From Cyrtodaria siliqua (lineage: Eukaryota > Mollusca > Bivalvia > Adapedonta > Hiatellidae), in NCBI GenBank assembly GCA_037043455.1, contig JAWPHD010005069.1, forward strand, positions 62,001 through 126,000: a stretch of DNA of 64,000 bases, written 5' to 3'. The translations under genes were made by a program, and so were the position numbers. The notes under the pieces were generated by a model, which searched no databases, was not told the origin of the DNA, and saw only the letters and a list, made by a program, of their open reading frames with translations. The number at the start of each line of letters is the position of its first letter. Within the stretch, counting starts at the first letter, position 1. Positions 34,196-45,769 of the stretch are shown here, one piece after another.

Positions 34196-34296
34196 ATACT
34201 AAATTTTTCGTTAAAACGGTACTAGTATCTTCCTTGCTCGACGTGCAGCATATAAAGGGTAGTTCTAGGACTAGTCAGCTCGGCTATGGTATTATA

Positions 34297-34451
34297 AGAA
34301 TCTTTCATGGGTATCCGGTGAAGATAGGGAATTCCAACCCGAGGTATAAGTGTTTTTATCGGAACCGAGGCTCTGCCGAGATTCCGATTAAAACACTTAT
34401 ACTGAGGGTTGGAATCCCCTATCTGAACCGAATACCCATGATAGATTCTTT
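34297..34451. mobile_element. Palindromic foldback element
   Basis: Inverted arms of about 70 bp: ATAAGTGTTTTTATCGGAAC against GATTCCGATTAAAACACTTA, extending outward through GGAATTCCAACCC/GGGTTGGAATCCC to AGAATCTTTCATGGG/CCCATGATAGATTCT. The core GAGGCTCTGCCGAG matches in reverse complement the core at 5059. It lies in an NKCC intron. Confidence 0.8.
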
Positions 34452-34756
34452 TTCTTTCATATCAGAGACATGTTGTCTATGTTTTCCTGCATACCGGATG
34501 TTGGTGCGCATGAATTTTATCTCGACCCTAGGGTGAGATGGAAATATCTAGCCCCGGTAAAATGACGGATATCCTTGCCTGGTATGCAAGAAAAAGTGGC
34601 ATAAAGCCACTTGGTGGGATATCAGTCGTGTATCTATGGAGCTGAACTCTGAGCTCAGAGCCGTCAAGTATATACAAACATACGAAATATTTATATTAAC
34701 CTGAAGAAATGTAAGTCCCTTAAAAGACTGCAGATCAAGTGAGGATAACAGCATAC

Positions 34757-35716
34757 CGTCAAACCTGGTATAAGAGACCGCTCAGGGGAAAGACCAAAAA
34801 ATGGTCGCTTAATACAGGTGATGTCTTATTTATACAGGTTCTAACTTTTGTTTGACTTCTTATGAAAGGTTTAGTTAAATATTTACATGTACTTAGTATT
34901 CTATACATGAGTGTAAACGTTGATTTTGTGAAGACTGATAATTGTATTAGCATAAATGAGAAATAAATATTAAAGCTAAATATTATGAAGTGAACTATTT
35001 ATAAAAAGATCATGAATTGCATCGAATTCACGCCGACACAGACTTCTTTCATTTTCTCTATCCGACAATCGCGCTGTAACAAATATTCATTTTCTACATC
35101 TATAAAGTTTGTTTTAAGTCATATCCAAACTGTTTAATTACCGACATCATTTAAGACTTAAAAAGCGTGCTGGTAATCCTTTGATTATATCAATTCTTAT
35201 CAATTAATCCGTCTGCCAATTTAACTTTACCCAAAGTGATGATAGTGGGGTCAAATTTATAAGCAAACAGTCACTTGACTGTCGCGAGATAAACACGTTT
35301 GGCTTTTTTTACTAAATATTTACTGTAAAGTGGAAATTGACACAAAATATGGTCAAAAGAAAGAAATAATACCGATATTTTGTCTTGCTTTCCAAATACA
35401 AGTGTTACTAACTTATTAATTGGCACTTATACTAGATATCGCCTGCAGGGGAATGATTAGAATAGACTAGTTAGGCTATTATAGTTAAATTGGGTTTTGC
35501 TGGATTTTGATTATCTGAAGAAGAAAAGATGGTGGTCGCATACTGATCATAAAAACAATCATTTGGCATGAAATTATGTGGTCGTTGGTCGCGTTAGACA
35601 GGTGGTCGTTTATTGCAGTATAAATCAATAGCAAATATCGTCGGGAGGACCTCAAAGTGGTCGCTTACAGCAGGTGGGTGCTTAAAACAGGTGGTCGTAT
35701 GACCAGGTCTGGCTGT
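34757..35716. mobile_element. Putative DNA transposon with CCGTCAAACCTGG ends
   Basis: The left end CCGTCAAACCTGGTATAAGA and the inverse of the right end, CAGCCAGACCTGGTCATACG, are related and bounded by TA on both sides. Subterminal GTGGTCGCTTA/GGTGGTCGT words repeat near both ends. About 960 bp, no transposase frame. The ends resemble CAGTCAAACCTGT-type termini found in several animal DNA transposons; the superfamily is uncertain. Confidence 0.5.
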
Positions 35717-35737
35717 ACTTATACCAAATAAAACAAG

Positions 35738-36015
35738 AAGCACCGCGTGTCGGTGCATAAATTTGCTTAATTGCAGAACAGAATTATTGCACATGTTAAC
35801 CAAATTTTGTAAGTATAAAAGGGCCATAATTTTGTTAAAATAAAAGCACAAGTTATAGAACATGGCTGTATAATGTTGTCTAATGATGACAAATATGTTT
35901 GAAATATCAATCCATTATGTAGTTTCGGAGATACAAGCTTCAATACAAACTTGAACCCTGATGCAAACGCAGACGACGATAGCTTTTATCTTAGAAAAAG
36001 TCGAGCTAAGAAATT
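35738..36015. repeat. Dispersed repeat with GTCGAGCTAAG terminal stem
   Basis: AAGAAGCACCGCGTGTCGGT, AAGGGCCATAATTTTGTTAA, GTTTCGGAGATACAAGCTTC and then GATAGCTTTTATCTTAGAAA and AAGTCGAGCTAAG. The last two words pair as a hairpin like the AGCTCT..AGAGCT ends elsewhere. No gene. Confidence 0.55.
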
Positions 36016-36563
36016 ATATATACCAGAAACCACAGACCTAATAACAAATCGATTGGATATTATGAAAAATTATCTAAATTTCTTGTGGCACAGTACGAAA
36101 CTTTCACAAAATATTTCCCAACTTTAAACACACATATCATGAAGAGGGTTATAGATACAAGTTTCATTCATGCCAAATCCAATCACAATTTAAATATTCT
36201 TTCCAATGATAGTATTTTACTTTCTCTTACATTTAAAGCAAAAAAGGAGTTTGATGGAAACTTTGACTATTTTTAAGAGAAAAGTGAAAAATTGTGACAT
36301 TTTTGACTTTAAACATCTTTTTATACAATTTTTTATTTTGAAAATAAACATAATTATTATAATCCCATTCTGCTACTCACGATCAATCTTTTGAATGTAT
36401 TCTCATCAAAATCAGTGAATAACTGAGAGAGAAGATAGAAGGAAAAGTTAAGGTGCCACGTGATATTTTGGTTACTTCATTGGTTAAGATAGGAAGTTTC
36501 CTATATGTTTATTAATATGTCTGCAGAAACATATGCGACTTTGTGTGAGTAGAAAGTACTCAC

Positions 36564-36681
36564 CTTTTCCTTGAGTAGTAGCATCTCATCCTCGGTAGTT
36601 TTCCAGGGAAACTTTTCAAATGTTTCTCCATTCTCTTCATCAAGGATAAAACCTTCCAGTAAATCATTGAACTCTTTCTTA
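36564..36681 (-). CDS. SLC12A2: NKCC-type cotransporter, C-terminal exon
   Basis: Exon of 118 bp: acceptor TCTGTATTCAG, donor AAG|GTGAGT. One base completes Ser (AG|T); then KKEFNDLLEGFILDEENGET and FEKFPWKTTEDEMLLLKEK. The FPWKTTEDE block corresponds to PWxITDxE in vertebrate NKCCs, just before the RQIRLxELL block supplied by the exon at 33929. A frame continuing upstream to 36779 is intron read-through; the SKKEF start is set by phase and by the previous exon ending AAAAG. Confidence 0.95.
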
Positions 36682-36896
36682 CTGAATACAGACAAAATAA
36701 GTTTCAGAAACAGATGTTCACATGCGAAACTTGCTTTTTTCATGGTTAGCAGATGTACGATTTTGGAGTGAAAGGCCAAACTTCAACAAGTCTCCTTTAT
36801 CAAGGACGGTAATTATGGTGGCTGATAATTTAATGTGAAGATAAAATTAATAAAGTTGACTGCAATGGATGGTATCATAAAACTACCCGTATTTTA

Positions 36897-37660
36897 CCTT
36901 GTATAGTACGCAGTTTTTTACTTCTTTTAAGGTTTCTGAAAGCAGGGTGCGTACAATACAAGGAAACAATACAATAAGCTTTTTTCTTGCATTTTATATG
37001 CAGAAAATCGATGTCAGACTGGAGAAAATCGCCGATAAAAACATCGGGGACGAAAGACAAACATTTGTGAATGTCGATAATACTTTATTTTTCGTGACTT
37101 GCTCGCTTTAGACAAGTAATTTATTGACTTAATTCGACTTAGAAATGAATAAAGTTTATTATAAAGCTTGTTTTTATATAAATGTTTGCATATTTGTTGT
37201 AGAATTTCAATGAGTGAACGAAATTCGGCCCTTGTTTTGTTATTTGTATCAGCTGACTTGATATCACGTGATTTCCATGAATTAGACTGGTACACGTAGT
37301 ATTGTACAATTCTATTTTCATATGTTAAATGCACCAGACGACACTTGCAGATGACAGTAAAAGCGATGATGGCGACATGAATAAAGTGTACATCTATTAT
37401 AAAAAATACTTGCATATTTGTTGCAGAATTTCAATAAAGGATGATCATGTTTTCCCTTTGTTTTGCTGTTATCCGCTAAATTGTTTATAATTTCAAACGT
37501 TTTGCAAACTTCAGAAATAGCTACAGTACAGACACACTTTAAACACGGGTAGAGTGGGTTATTCTATTTTTATAATCTTTTGAAGATGACGCAAGTAGCG
37601 ACACCCTCTATTGATATTTTTGAGGATGGGTTAGTCTTTTGATTTAACCGGCAAATACGC
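36897..37660 (+). mobile_element. CCGTATTTTACC transposon, truncated copy
   Basis: It begins after TA with CCGTATTTTACCTTGTATAG and TACGCA. Through GATGTCAG, GCTTGTTTTTATATAAATGT, ATCACGTGAT and a TATTCTATTTTTATAATC motif it parallels the reverse complement of 43560-44315. The other terminal repeat is absent, so this copy is 3'-truncated. It occupies the NKCC intron upstream of exon 36681. Confidence 0.65.
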
Positions 37661-37992
37661 AGTAAAATGTGTAGGTCTCTAACAGATAATGGAATGGACC
37701 ACTCTCATTCAATAGCGACTACCTGTAACACCTAAATTAAAAATGGTTTCGCCCGGTTAAAACATTGCCTCAGCTGGCGTGTATTCATGACCGATGATTA
37801 CAGTTTATTTATATGGCATGGTCAGTTCTTTGTGTAATTCCTAGGTTTTCAGCAGGTTTGGAATTAACGGGAGATTGATAGACAATTGTTTTCAGATAGT
37901 TGTTGTACCGTATTATTCTGCTTTAGGTTATAACAACTGTGTAGGCAACTTTTCTCCAGCTTTTGCGATAGTGATGTACAGTTGTGACTGCG

Positions 37993-38072
37993 ATGGATCA
38001 TGGAGGATCTTGGGCAAGCCTTAGTGAAAATTTGCGTCGGCAAAAAATGTTGGCAATGGAATCATCAGAAAG
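37993..38072 (+). CDS. First coding exon of an unrecognised plus-strand gene
   Basis: ATG at 37993 (context CTGCGATGG) opens 26 codons, MDHGGSWASLSENLRRQKML then AMESSE, followed by AG and a textbook donor (AG|GTAAGTTC at 38073). Composition and the sharp donor look like a real start exon; the peptide is polar with a short basic helix (SENLRRQKML). I do not recognise the protein and found no second exon in the window. It lies inside the NKCC intron between the exons at 38277 and 36681, on the opposite strand, so it would be a nested or overlapping antisense gene. An alternative is chance. Confidence 0.5.
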
Positions 38073-38276
38073 GTAAGTTCCGCATGCGACCATTTGTATG
38101 TGTACCATACATAATATGAATGACCATGTTGTCACAGTATTCCATATCTATACATTGGATACAGATCAGGAAGGTTAAATTATGTTTAAATACAGGCACA
38201 TCTAGACATTTGACATTTGTGTAAGTTAATATTCAGAATAAACATCATTATACATATAATGCAACTTGTATATCAC

Positions 38277-38363
38277 CTTTTTGCTGTTGGCAGTTTGCCA
38301 ATGTCTGTGATGATCTTCATGTCCTGGCATTCTATTCTGAACTTACTCAGCAGCTGGGCCATT
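38277..38363 (-). CDS. SLC12A2: NKCC-type cotransporter, C-terminal exon
   Basis: Exon of 87 bp: acceptor TATTTCAG, donor AAAAAG|GTGATA. It completes a Gln codon (CA|A) and reads MAQLLSKFRIECQDMKIITD then IGKLPTAK and two bases of Ser. The MAxLLSKFRI block is one of the best conserved in SLC12 C-termini and precedes the VxxDIN-type segment. Confidence 0.95.
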
Positions 38364-39291
38364 CTGAAATACACAATATACATGTATAATTCTGGGGCAT
38401 TCTGAAATACTTAATTTACAAATATATATTTTCTCTTTCTTCTCACTCATTTCCATTACAACAGTTTTAATTTTGCTCAATTTTAGTTAATTATCTGAAG
38501 CATAGGGGGCAGTCCTCAGTTTCGCATGAATGTCCATGGTGTAAATCAGAAAGAAATCAACTAAGCATCTTTTAGGTCCATGGATGGTCTTTATAATAAT
38601 TATGAAGCACATGTTTGATGTTTTTTTCAGTTTTGATTACTTCTAAGTTTATTTTGGTGTATTGGAATATGCATTCTTTGGGTTTTTTGGAGGCTATAAA
38701 TAGAAAAATGTGAACCAATCAAAAACTTCCTAAAAGTAGTTAAAATGGTTGATTTTCACTGACGAAGAGATCAGCGTGGAATAACTTTTTAAAATGCCGG
38801 ACTTGGTATGTAAAATTTAGCATTTCCTGATATGCAAGAGCATTATGAGTGATGACATGACCCTGATATGTGTAGGAAAATTTTTTATTTTCATTTATTG
38901 ACATTTGAAATATTGCTAAAATTGCATTTTTAGCATGTTTTAAGGGGTGGGGTAATCTTAAAGAAATGAGACTAAAGTTGTACAGAAAATGCTTTTTGAT
39001 ACTTTTATTTGGTATGGAAACATGGGTAATTTTATTGTCTTCTCAGAAATGTATGACACAATGATGATGTGATTTATTTTTGCTCAAGGATTCAGGCTAA
39101 GAGCTTGTCATGGGTTTGAAGATTGAGAAATGTACATTAAACTGTGGAGTGCCCCCATATAGTATGTTAAACAATTTCACATATATTTTCCAAACCAAAA
39201 TCGGCAAGTGTTTCTGTGTACAAGATTTGAACATTGATATTTTTCAGGTCAAATATGCAATATATGTGTAGGAATGAAATAATTGACTCAC

Positions 39292-39406
39292 TGTTTCTGT
39301 TCCCTGACAAGTTCTCCTCTCTTGGTACCAGCAGTGAAGACACGGAGTCCACAGTTCTTCCATTGGGATTTAGTTTGTAATATGTACGGAACCAGCAATG
39401 TTAAAC
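39292..39406 (-). CDS. SLC12A2: NKCC-type cotransporter, C-terminal exon
   Basis: Exon of 115 bp: acceptor ATTGCAG, donor AAACA|GTGAGT. Two bases complete Gly, then LTLLVPYILQTKSQWKNCGL, RVFTAGTKRGELVREQK and two bases of Gln. LTLLxPYxL followed by WKxCxLRVF is the hallmark that continues WLFDDGG from the previous exon. The GTKRGEL stretch is typical of the longer loop in invertebrate members. Confidence 0.96.
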
Positions 39407-39474
39407 CTGCAATGTTTTTGGAAACAGATTGGCATTTCAACTTTGACAGATCAGTCCAACATACTTCTACCGAC

Positions 39475-39990
39475 TGATATCATCTTTAACAGACTGGTAT
39501 CATGTTTAACAGATTGGTTTTATCTATAACAGACTGGTATCATCTTTAACAGACTGGTATCATGCTTAACAGATTGGTTTTATCTATAACAGACTGGTAT
39601 CATGTTTAACAGACTGGTATCACGCTTAACAGATTGGTTTTATTTATAACACATTGGTATCATCTTTAACAAACTGGTATCATGTTTAACTGATTGGTTT
39701 TATCTAGAACAGACTGGTGTCATCTTTAACAGACTGGTAACATGTTAAACTGATTGGATCATGTTTAACAGATCGGCTTTATCTATAACAGACTGGTATC
39801 ATCTTCAACAGACTGGTATCATGTTTAACTGATCGGTTTTATCTATAACAGACTGGTATCATGTTTAACAGACTGGTATCATGCTTAACAGATTGGTTTT
39901 ATTTACAACACATTGGTATCATCTTTAACAGACTGGTATCATGTTTAACTGATTGGTTTTATCTATAACAGACTGGTATCATCTTTGATG
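39475..39990. repeat. 20-bp tandem array in an NKCC intron
   Basis: AACAGACTGGTATCATCTTT and AACAGATTGGTTTTATCTAT alternate in a higher-order pattern for about 26 units. The array starts about 70 bp upstream (in gene sense) of the acceptor of exon 39406. Confidence 0.95.
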
Positions 39991-39999
39991 TTAGCTTTA

Positions 40000-40700
40000 A
40001 GCAGATTAATATAATAATGCCATTTAGCACTCCACTTCAATGGATATATAGCCATGTACATGGGCGCATTATAAGCTGGAACACTGGTGGATTGCAGTAA
40101 TTCCTTCATCATGGTAGCTCAAAGAATGCTTGCGTGCATGTTATGATCGCTAATATATTTCATATAAAACAAATTTACTTGGCTTTTAAGTAACGAGAAT
40201 AGCAATATTTGCAGAGCACTAGTGGAATTTATTTATAGTGCATTTATAACTAGAAACATGTGTGATTAAGCTAAACACATTATGAAACTGATTTAACCAA
40301 ATTTATCTAACTGAGTGCATAAGCCTCATCCAACAACTGTATCATTATAATTAAGAAAACATAATAAATAAGATTCATTTAAGGCATGCACTGTTTTAAT
40401 TTGCCGCTTGCCGCTATATGTGAAATGATACACATTTTGGTTAAGGGAATATTGTATTCAGGGGCTAATACTTACAACAGTATAATTACTAAAAGTTAAT
40501 CACATGTTGTCTCCCCTTATTTATTGTATGCGACCGTACATCTTGCACTTATTGTGGGTAATAGAACTTAGCATTATTTTGTACTTTGTATTTTATTTGT
40601 ATAAATTTGTTCATACCTCTTTCTCTTGCACTATAATAACAATAATTGTATGTTAATTTATGTAGCTTTCTGAACAAACATTATCTTATCTTATAAAACA
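40000..40700. other. NKCC intron, no other feature seen
   Basis: AT-rich intron sequence between the tandem array and the donor at 40706. No repeat or coding signal recognised. Confidence 0.5.
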
Positions 40701-40706
40701 AATTAC

Positions 40707-40913
40707 CTCCATCATCAAACAGCCACCACACATCTATCGTTCCTTTCTGCTTCTTCGAGAAGAGAATATTGGAATCAATCTGGGACCAACTGCGAGAGAA
40801 ACTTTTGTTTGGGTCCTCGGGACTCTGCATTTCTATGTTTTTGGTAGGAGTTTCTATTTCTGGGGTGCTGTCCCTTCTACTCGGAGTTCGGGGTGGGCTC
40901 TCCTCATCGTCCA
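40707..40913 (-). CDS. SLC12A2: NKCC-type cotransporter, exon with WLFDDGG core
   Basis: This 207-bp exon (acceptor CCTACACAACAG, donor GGAG|GTAATT) anchors the gene call. It starts with two bases of a Val codon (xTG), then DDEESPPRTPSRRDSTPEIE and TPTKNIEMQSPEDPNKSF, a disordered Ser/Thr-Pro-rich linker, then SRSWSQIDSNILFSKKQKGT and IDVWWLFDDG, the conserved core of the SLC12A1/2/3 cytoplasmic domain. With the five downstream exons it makes about 240 residues ending VLTFYS. NKCCs move Na, K and two Cl together across the plasma membrane for volume and salt control and are regulated by phosphorylation. The transmembrane domain is not in the window. NKCC rather than NCC or KCC is judged from the C-terminus; the exact paralogue is open. 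Confidence 0.96.
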
Positions 40914-41585
40914 CTGTTGTGTAGGAAACATAAGACTTGAATTACAACCAGATATTCAATGCAACAGGGTAATTCTGTGCACCTTTTGTCTATAGTCATA
41001 AAATTATTCTAAGACAAAATAAATTAATTTTCCTGTTAGTTTTGTTTTTATATAGGTAAACTGTATTGGTTCAGACAAACTGACATTTTAGTGTGAGCAT
41101 TAGTCACTAAACAACAGCACTAGTGAATGTTCTGCTAATGCTGCACACTTAAAAACAAAATTGTATCACTCTTTTTTCTTCTTTCGATTCATTTTTAAGA
41201 AGCTGTTTATACAAATTGGACATTTTAGGTATCTCTAGCGGTTTTTTCTAATCCATTTTGACCTTTTTAATCATCTGATTGGTATTTGTTTAGGTTAGGG
41301 GTCAACATTTTAATAAAAATTGCATATTTTTTCATTATTTTTTCAATAATTGTGCTATTTTTTTTATTTATTAGTTTTTTCGAACTCGAACATCATTAAA
41401 AGAAGAAAGAGTAAAATGTGTGTGTGGTTGTTGATTTGTGATAAAAACGTGGGTGTGCAGCTTTAGCCAACACGACTGTACTTCATGGCAGCTAGATTAC
41501 CACTTGGGTTTGGTGGAGTACATTTCTGTTTGATGAGTTAATGTTAGTACACAATGTTAATGATACCATTTAAGACATGCTTGGG

Positions 41586-41892
41586 TTAAAGGGACACACA
41601 GTTATCTTGATTTAAAATAAAATAAAAATCTGATGTTAGTTTTTCTACTTATCTTATCATTAATATTAGGACAGTATAAATTGTTTTTGCATATTACTAC
41701 CTGTTGATTATATTGGACTTATAACATATTTAAAACTATCGTAGAATACGAAATAAAACTGGAAATTCAACATTTTATTTAATTATATCCAAGCAGGGTT
41801 AAGGTCAAAATGATCCTGGATTCGTAATAATAAACTGAGACGCTAATTTTAATGCTTGATAACAATTTCAAGATTGCCAAGTGACCCTTTAA
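41586..41892. mobile_element. MITE with AGGGACAC ends in TTAA
   Basis: TTAAAGGGACAC at the left end and GTGACCCTTTAA at the right are inverted copies with one mismatch, 307 bp overall. If TTAA is the duplicated target (piggyBac/Kolobok-like), the element starts AGGGACAC. Solitary similar ends occur at 13155, 17203, 55490 and 61400. Confidence 0.65.
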
Positions 41893-42910
41893 TCTCCAAA
41901 AGGTGACAATCATCCAACACACCTCGTTTCATTAAATTGTACGACAAAATACTTCACAGTAGTTATCTGAAATGTCCAATCTGTCAGTCACATACCAAAA
42001 TAAGATAAGTACCGGAGTCCTGTCTTCAAAATATTTGAAATTACCTTTCTGCTTATTTGATAAGTTTATTCCCTAAGGGCAATTCCAATGGGTAAGAACA
42101 ACCAATAATTTGTATTCTGGTGGTGGGGTGCTAAAGTAATTACAACAATCTATTAGTGGTACCTCAAACATAGTTCTGGTGGAGGTACCCAAAATGTAAT
42201 GGTCATTCTTACCTACCTCCACACCCCAACCACAAACCTGCAATGCTTTTTTTTCATGGAATAGTCCTATTGTTTGGGGCATTTGTTTCAGCCAAAGGAT
42301 TTTTAAACAAAATTATAATATTACCTAAATAAGTCGTAAATCAGTGAAAAAGACATTTTTAATAGTAAATAAAAATACCTTACTTTTCAGCATCGGTTGA
42401 GAAATAAACATTTCACATGCAAAAGGTTTGATGGGGCACGTTCAATGGAAAATTCTGCTGCATCAAAATTAAGATTTATTTTTTTTTCAAATTGTTATCC
42501 AAAAATGGTTTTAAAGTGTTGGATAAAGGCAAATTAAGACACTCTGAAAATGTTAAAGCAAAATATAAAGACTAAGTGAAGTTATTTGATATTTTTTAAT
42601 GTTCTGCTGATTTTTAAAATTAAGGTGTTTTTATTTACCACTAAAAATTCTAGTTCAAACGATATATAGTTTATGTATGTATTATAAAAATTACTCGTTA
42701 ATACCGAAAACTTTTGGCTGAAACTTATACCCCGAACAATAATTCACAAGACTTCAAGAAACATAGATGTTTTATTTGATCTCTGCATGAGCCTAATCCA
42801 CCTTTAACATCAGACTGAATAAAATAACATGCTTTGTGCTGTTCCTAAACTGATCTGGAGATGACCATTAAAAGGCCATTACATCTGAAATTCATATTTT
42901 TAGATACAAT
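41893..42910. other. NKCC intron; diverged dispersed repeat
   Basis: 42380-42740 is a relative of 19800-20340 (TTGAGAAATAA, TTTATTTACCACTAAAAATT, GCTGAAACTTATACC). The rest shows nothing. Confidence 0.4.
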
Positions 42911-42913
42911 TTA

Positions 42914-44315
42914 CCGTATTTTACCTTGTATAGTACGCACCCGTGTATAATACGCACCCCCTTCTCGGAGGTCAAAACTGGGGTAAAAAAGTTGTTTCCG
43001 TATATAGTACGCATCAAAATATTATGCTTTCTTTTTCAGATAAAGGTGAAGTCATTTGTTAAGAAACATGAACAGAAGAAGCTTTTCATTTTCATTTGTA
43101 TAACGCATATTCAGACTGTGATGTATTGTAGTATAGTGGTAAAATAAACTAGTGGGAGGGGTGTGGGTGTGTTTATTTATTTGTGTTGACAGTAGTTTTC
43201 CTAGATGAACCATTCAACGAAAATAAAAATTAAAAATTAAAAAAATAAAAAAAATCACGATTGAGATAATTAGCGTACAAAAGAAAACATAATTACTTCA
43301 ATCATTAATTGCCAATCTTCAGGGGAGTACCTATCTTGTATCATCTCATCAAAGAGCCAATTATAATGCCGCAGATAATTGTCCGTAATCCGATAATTAC
43401 ATCTACACAAAGTCGTTGGTTACCGTAATCCATTACGCCGATTATACTAACATTGTGTATTCACGGGAACCAGAGTTTATCATAAGTGAATCAGATGTGT
43501 AACGCGTGATAAGTTACCTGTACCCCATGGCTAAATCTGGTAAAGGTCACACGGCGTGTCAAAGTGCATCCTCAGAAATAGTCGATACTCGCGGCAACTT
43601 CAAAGGATTATAAAAATAGAATAACCCATTCTACCCGTGTTTATAATGTATCAAAACTGCAGCCGAAGTGCGATATTGTTTGACCCAATTATCAATCATC
43701 AAATGTGTACCGGTAAGCATGTTTTCACATGGGTAACAAGCATTATTGAATAATTGCCATTTCAAAGTAGGGTGATTCTGCCTTTCTACGCCGTCTAAAA
43801 TATATGTATTTCAAAATAAAGCAAAAACTTCATTAATTTTTTATAAAATATTAAATAAAATCCTATAAATATAAGAATAGAATAGAACTGTAAAAATACT
43901 ACATGTACCCAGTATGAACCAGTCTAAACAGCTGGAAGTCACGTGATATTACGTCACGCGATATAAACAAAAAGATCGAGGGACGATTTTTCACACAATT
44001 TATTGAAGTTTTACAACAAACATGCAAACATTTATACAAAAAGAAGCATCATAATACACTTTATTCATTTATAAATCGGATTAAGTCAATATATTACTTA
44101 TATGAAGCGAATAAATTACGAAAAAATTGTGTATTATCGGTATTCACAATTTTCTGTCTCAATGTCTATTCGTCGTCAACGTTTTTCTTCCCAGACATCG
44201 ATTTCCTGCAAGAAAAAAAAAGTTCTTTTTATTGTTTCCTTATATTGTACGCACCCCCCTTTCGGAAACCGTAAAAGTGGTAAAAAAACTGCGTACTATA
44301 CAAGGTAAAATACGG
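42914..44315. mobile_element. CCGTATTTTACC transposon, complete copy
   Basis: Both ends read CCGTATTTTACCTTGTATAG then TACGCA inward, bounded by TA at 42912-42913 and 44316-44317. Length is 1402 bp. Subterminal repeats of TATAGTACGCACC/TATAATACGCACC lie at the left. No transposase frame longer than about 70 codons, so non-autonomous; TA target and ends fit the Tc1/mariner-pogo group. A truncated copy in opposite orientation is at 36897. Confidence 0.8.
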
Positions 44316-44819
44316 TAATGTCTCAAATATCTGGAAATTAAAACAAAATATTTTGAAGGATGCTTAAAAATGACAGAAATTAATGCAAAACAATGTTTAA
44401 GAGTTGTATTGTATTCTTCTAACCATATTTATCAAATGTTGTTTCACAGAGTTTAATTACCACAAGCTTTTCAATAGAGGATTTCTATCCCAAATGAAAA
44501 CCTGTGAACTGGCACAGTTTAGGCTATAGAATATGACGGTAAATTTTTTTCGTGGTGACCACCATTTCCTGGGTAGAACCAGTACTGTCGAATCCTTACA
44601 TTCGAAAGAATCGAGACTTTCTCAGTAATCCTTGCAAGAAATGACACATATCTTGATAATGACTACCCAGCCATAAAACACATTGGTGCTCAATAATCCA
44701 TTTTTAATTTAGGTATAATGTTTTCACAACCATGACTTTTCCAGTAACTTATCATGAAATATTTGTTGTATGGTGTTGTACGTTATTTTTCGTCTATGTT
44801 AGGCAACATATATGACAGT

Positions 44820-44940
44820 CAATTTGTTTGTGGTAGAGTTGTTTGTGGTAGAGACAGACCACTGTTTGTGGTAGAGACAGACCACTGTTTGTGGTAGAGA
44901 CTGACCACTGTTTGTGGTAGAGACAGACCACTCCTGGGCA
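44820..44940. repeat. 23-bp tandem repeat, four copies
   Basis: GTTTGTGGTAGAGACAGACC then ACT is repeated four times inside a SINE-like region (CCTGGGCAGAACCAGTACTC follows). Related sequence at 44555 and 52430 has a single copy. Confidence 0.85.
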
Positions 44941-45299
44941 GAACCAGTACTCCGGTCTAGGACTGACCCGAGTTTCCTGTTTACTGAGAATCTCTATAAT
45001 TCATCCATGTAATTAACTGACCCCAGAGCAATAAAATACCCATTTTCGCACAGCAGGGCATTAATTATCTGACAGCAGATAGGCGCATTTAAAAAACTAG
45101 AAATAAGTTGGTGTAACAAAATATTATCTGCAAATAGAGATAAGGCAGTGATATATACTTCTAACATTTAATTCCGCATGGACAAAGTTTTAGCTCATTA
45201 GCTGGCATGTTAGGTGATTTATTGCCATTTTATTGACCTCATGCTGGGTATGCCAACACCAAGCTGATCATCATGTAACTTGAGCTGAATCGAAACTAC

Positions 45300-45480
45300 T
45301 ACATATTTTTGGGTCAGTCCTATAACTGTACTGTATATCTCTGGCCATCAGTAAGAATCGACACTTCCTCACTTGACAAATCAAACTCACAGTGGGATTC
45401 GAACACGCAGCAGTGAGAGGCGAGCAAATTTAGACACAGGGTCTTTACTAACCTGGCCACAGAGGTACTTTATCACAAAA
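45300..45480 (-). repeat. tRNA-derived SINE, copy A
   Basis: On the minus strand TGGCCAGGTTAGTAAAG is A-box-like and GTGTTCGAATCCCACTG carries the B box, about 40 bp apart. Downstream come GTCGATTCTTACTGATGG words shared with 52725-52860. Together with 44940-44960 (GCAGAACCAGTACT) this gives a SINE of a few hundred bp, interrupted by other sequence. Confidence 0.65.
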
Positions 45481-45503
45481 TAATAATTGTAAATAATATT
45501 TAC

Positions 45504-45530
45504 CATATGAACTTCTAGCAGATGCCATTC
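45504..45530 (-). CDS. SLC12A2: Candidate NKCC microexon, 27 bp
   Basis: Acceptor TTGCTTACCTGTAG, donor CATATG|GTAAAT. It starts with two bases of a codon, reads MASARSSY and ends with one base, which completes the Val codon opening the exon at 40913. Length is divisible by three and both phases are equal, so it can be included or skipped without shifting frame, like the cassette exon known in the cytoplasmic domain of vertebrate NKCC1. Caution: the plus strand also shows a donor-like CAG|GTAAGC here, so chance or a plus-strand exon is possible. Confidence 0.45.
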
Positions 45531-45769
45531 CTACAGGTAAGCAATTGTTTGGGAGATTACCAGTAGAAATCAAAGTATTAATTAGAAATACACATATACA
45601 TGTATACACATTTAATTTTATCATTTATTACTCAAGATTTTAAAACAATTGTTAATTTAAATTACTTTAGGTCACTGGAGCTGAGTTTTTGTTGTATAAA
45701 TCATAAATATTAATTCATACAGGATTCATGCTTTTAAAAGTTAACAATTTAATACAATTGTATTTCCCA

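Noticed and set aside
36682..36779. N-terminal extension (MKKASFACEHLF..) of the NKCC exon frame
   Set aside because: A clear acceptor at 36682-36683 and the phase of the upstream exon show this part is intronic.
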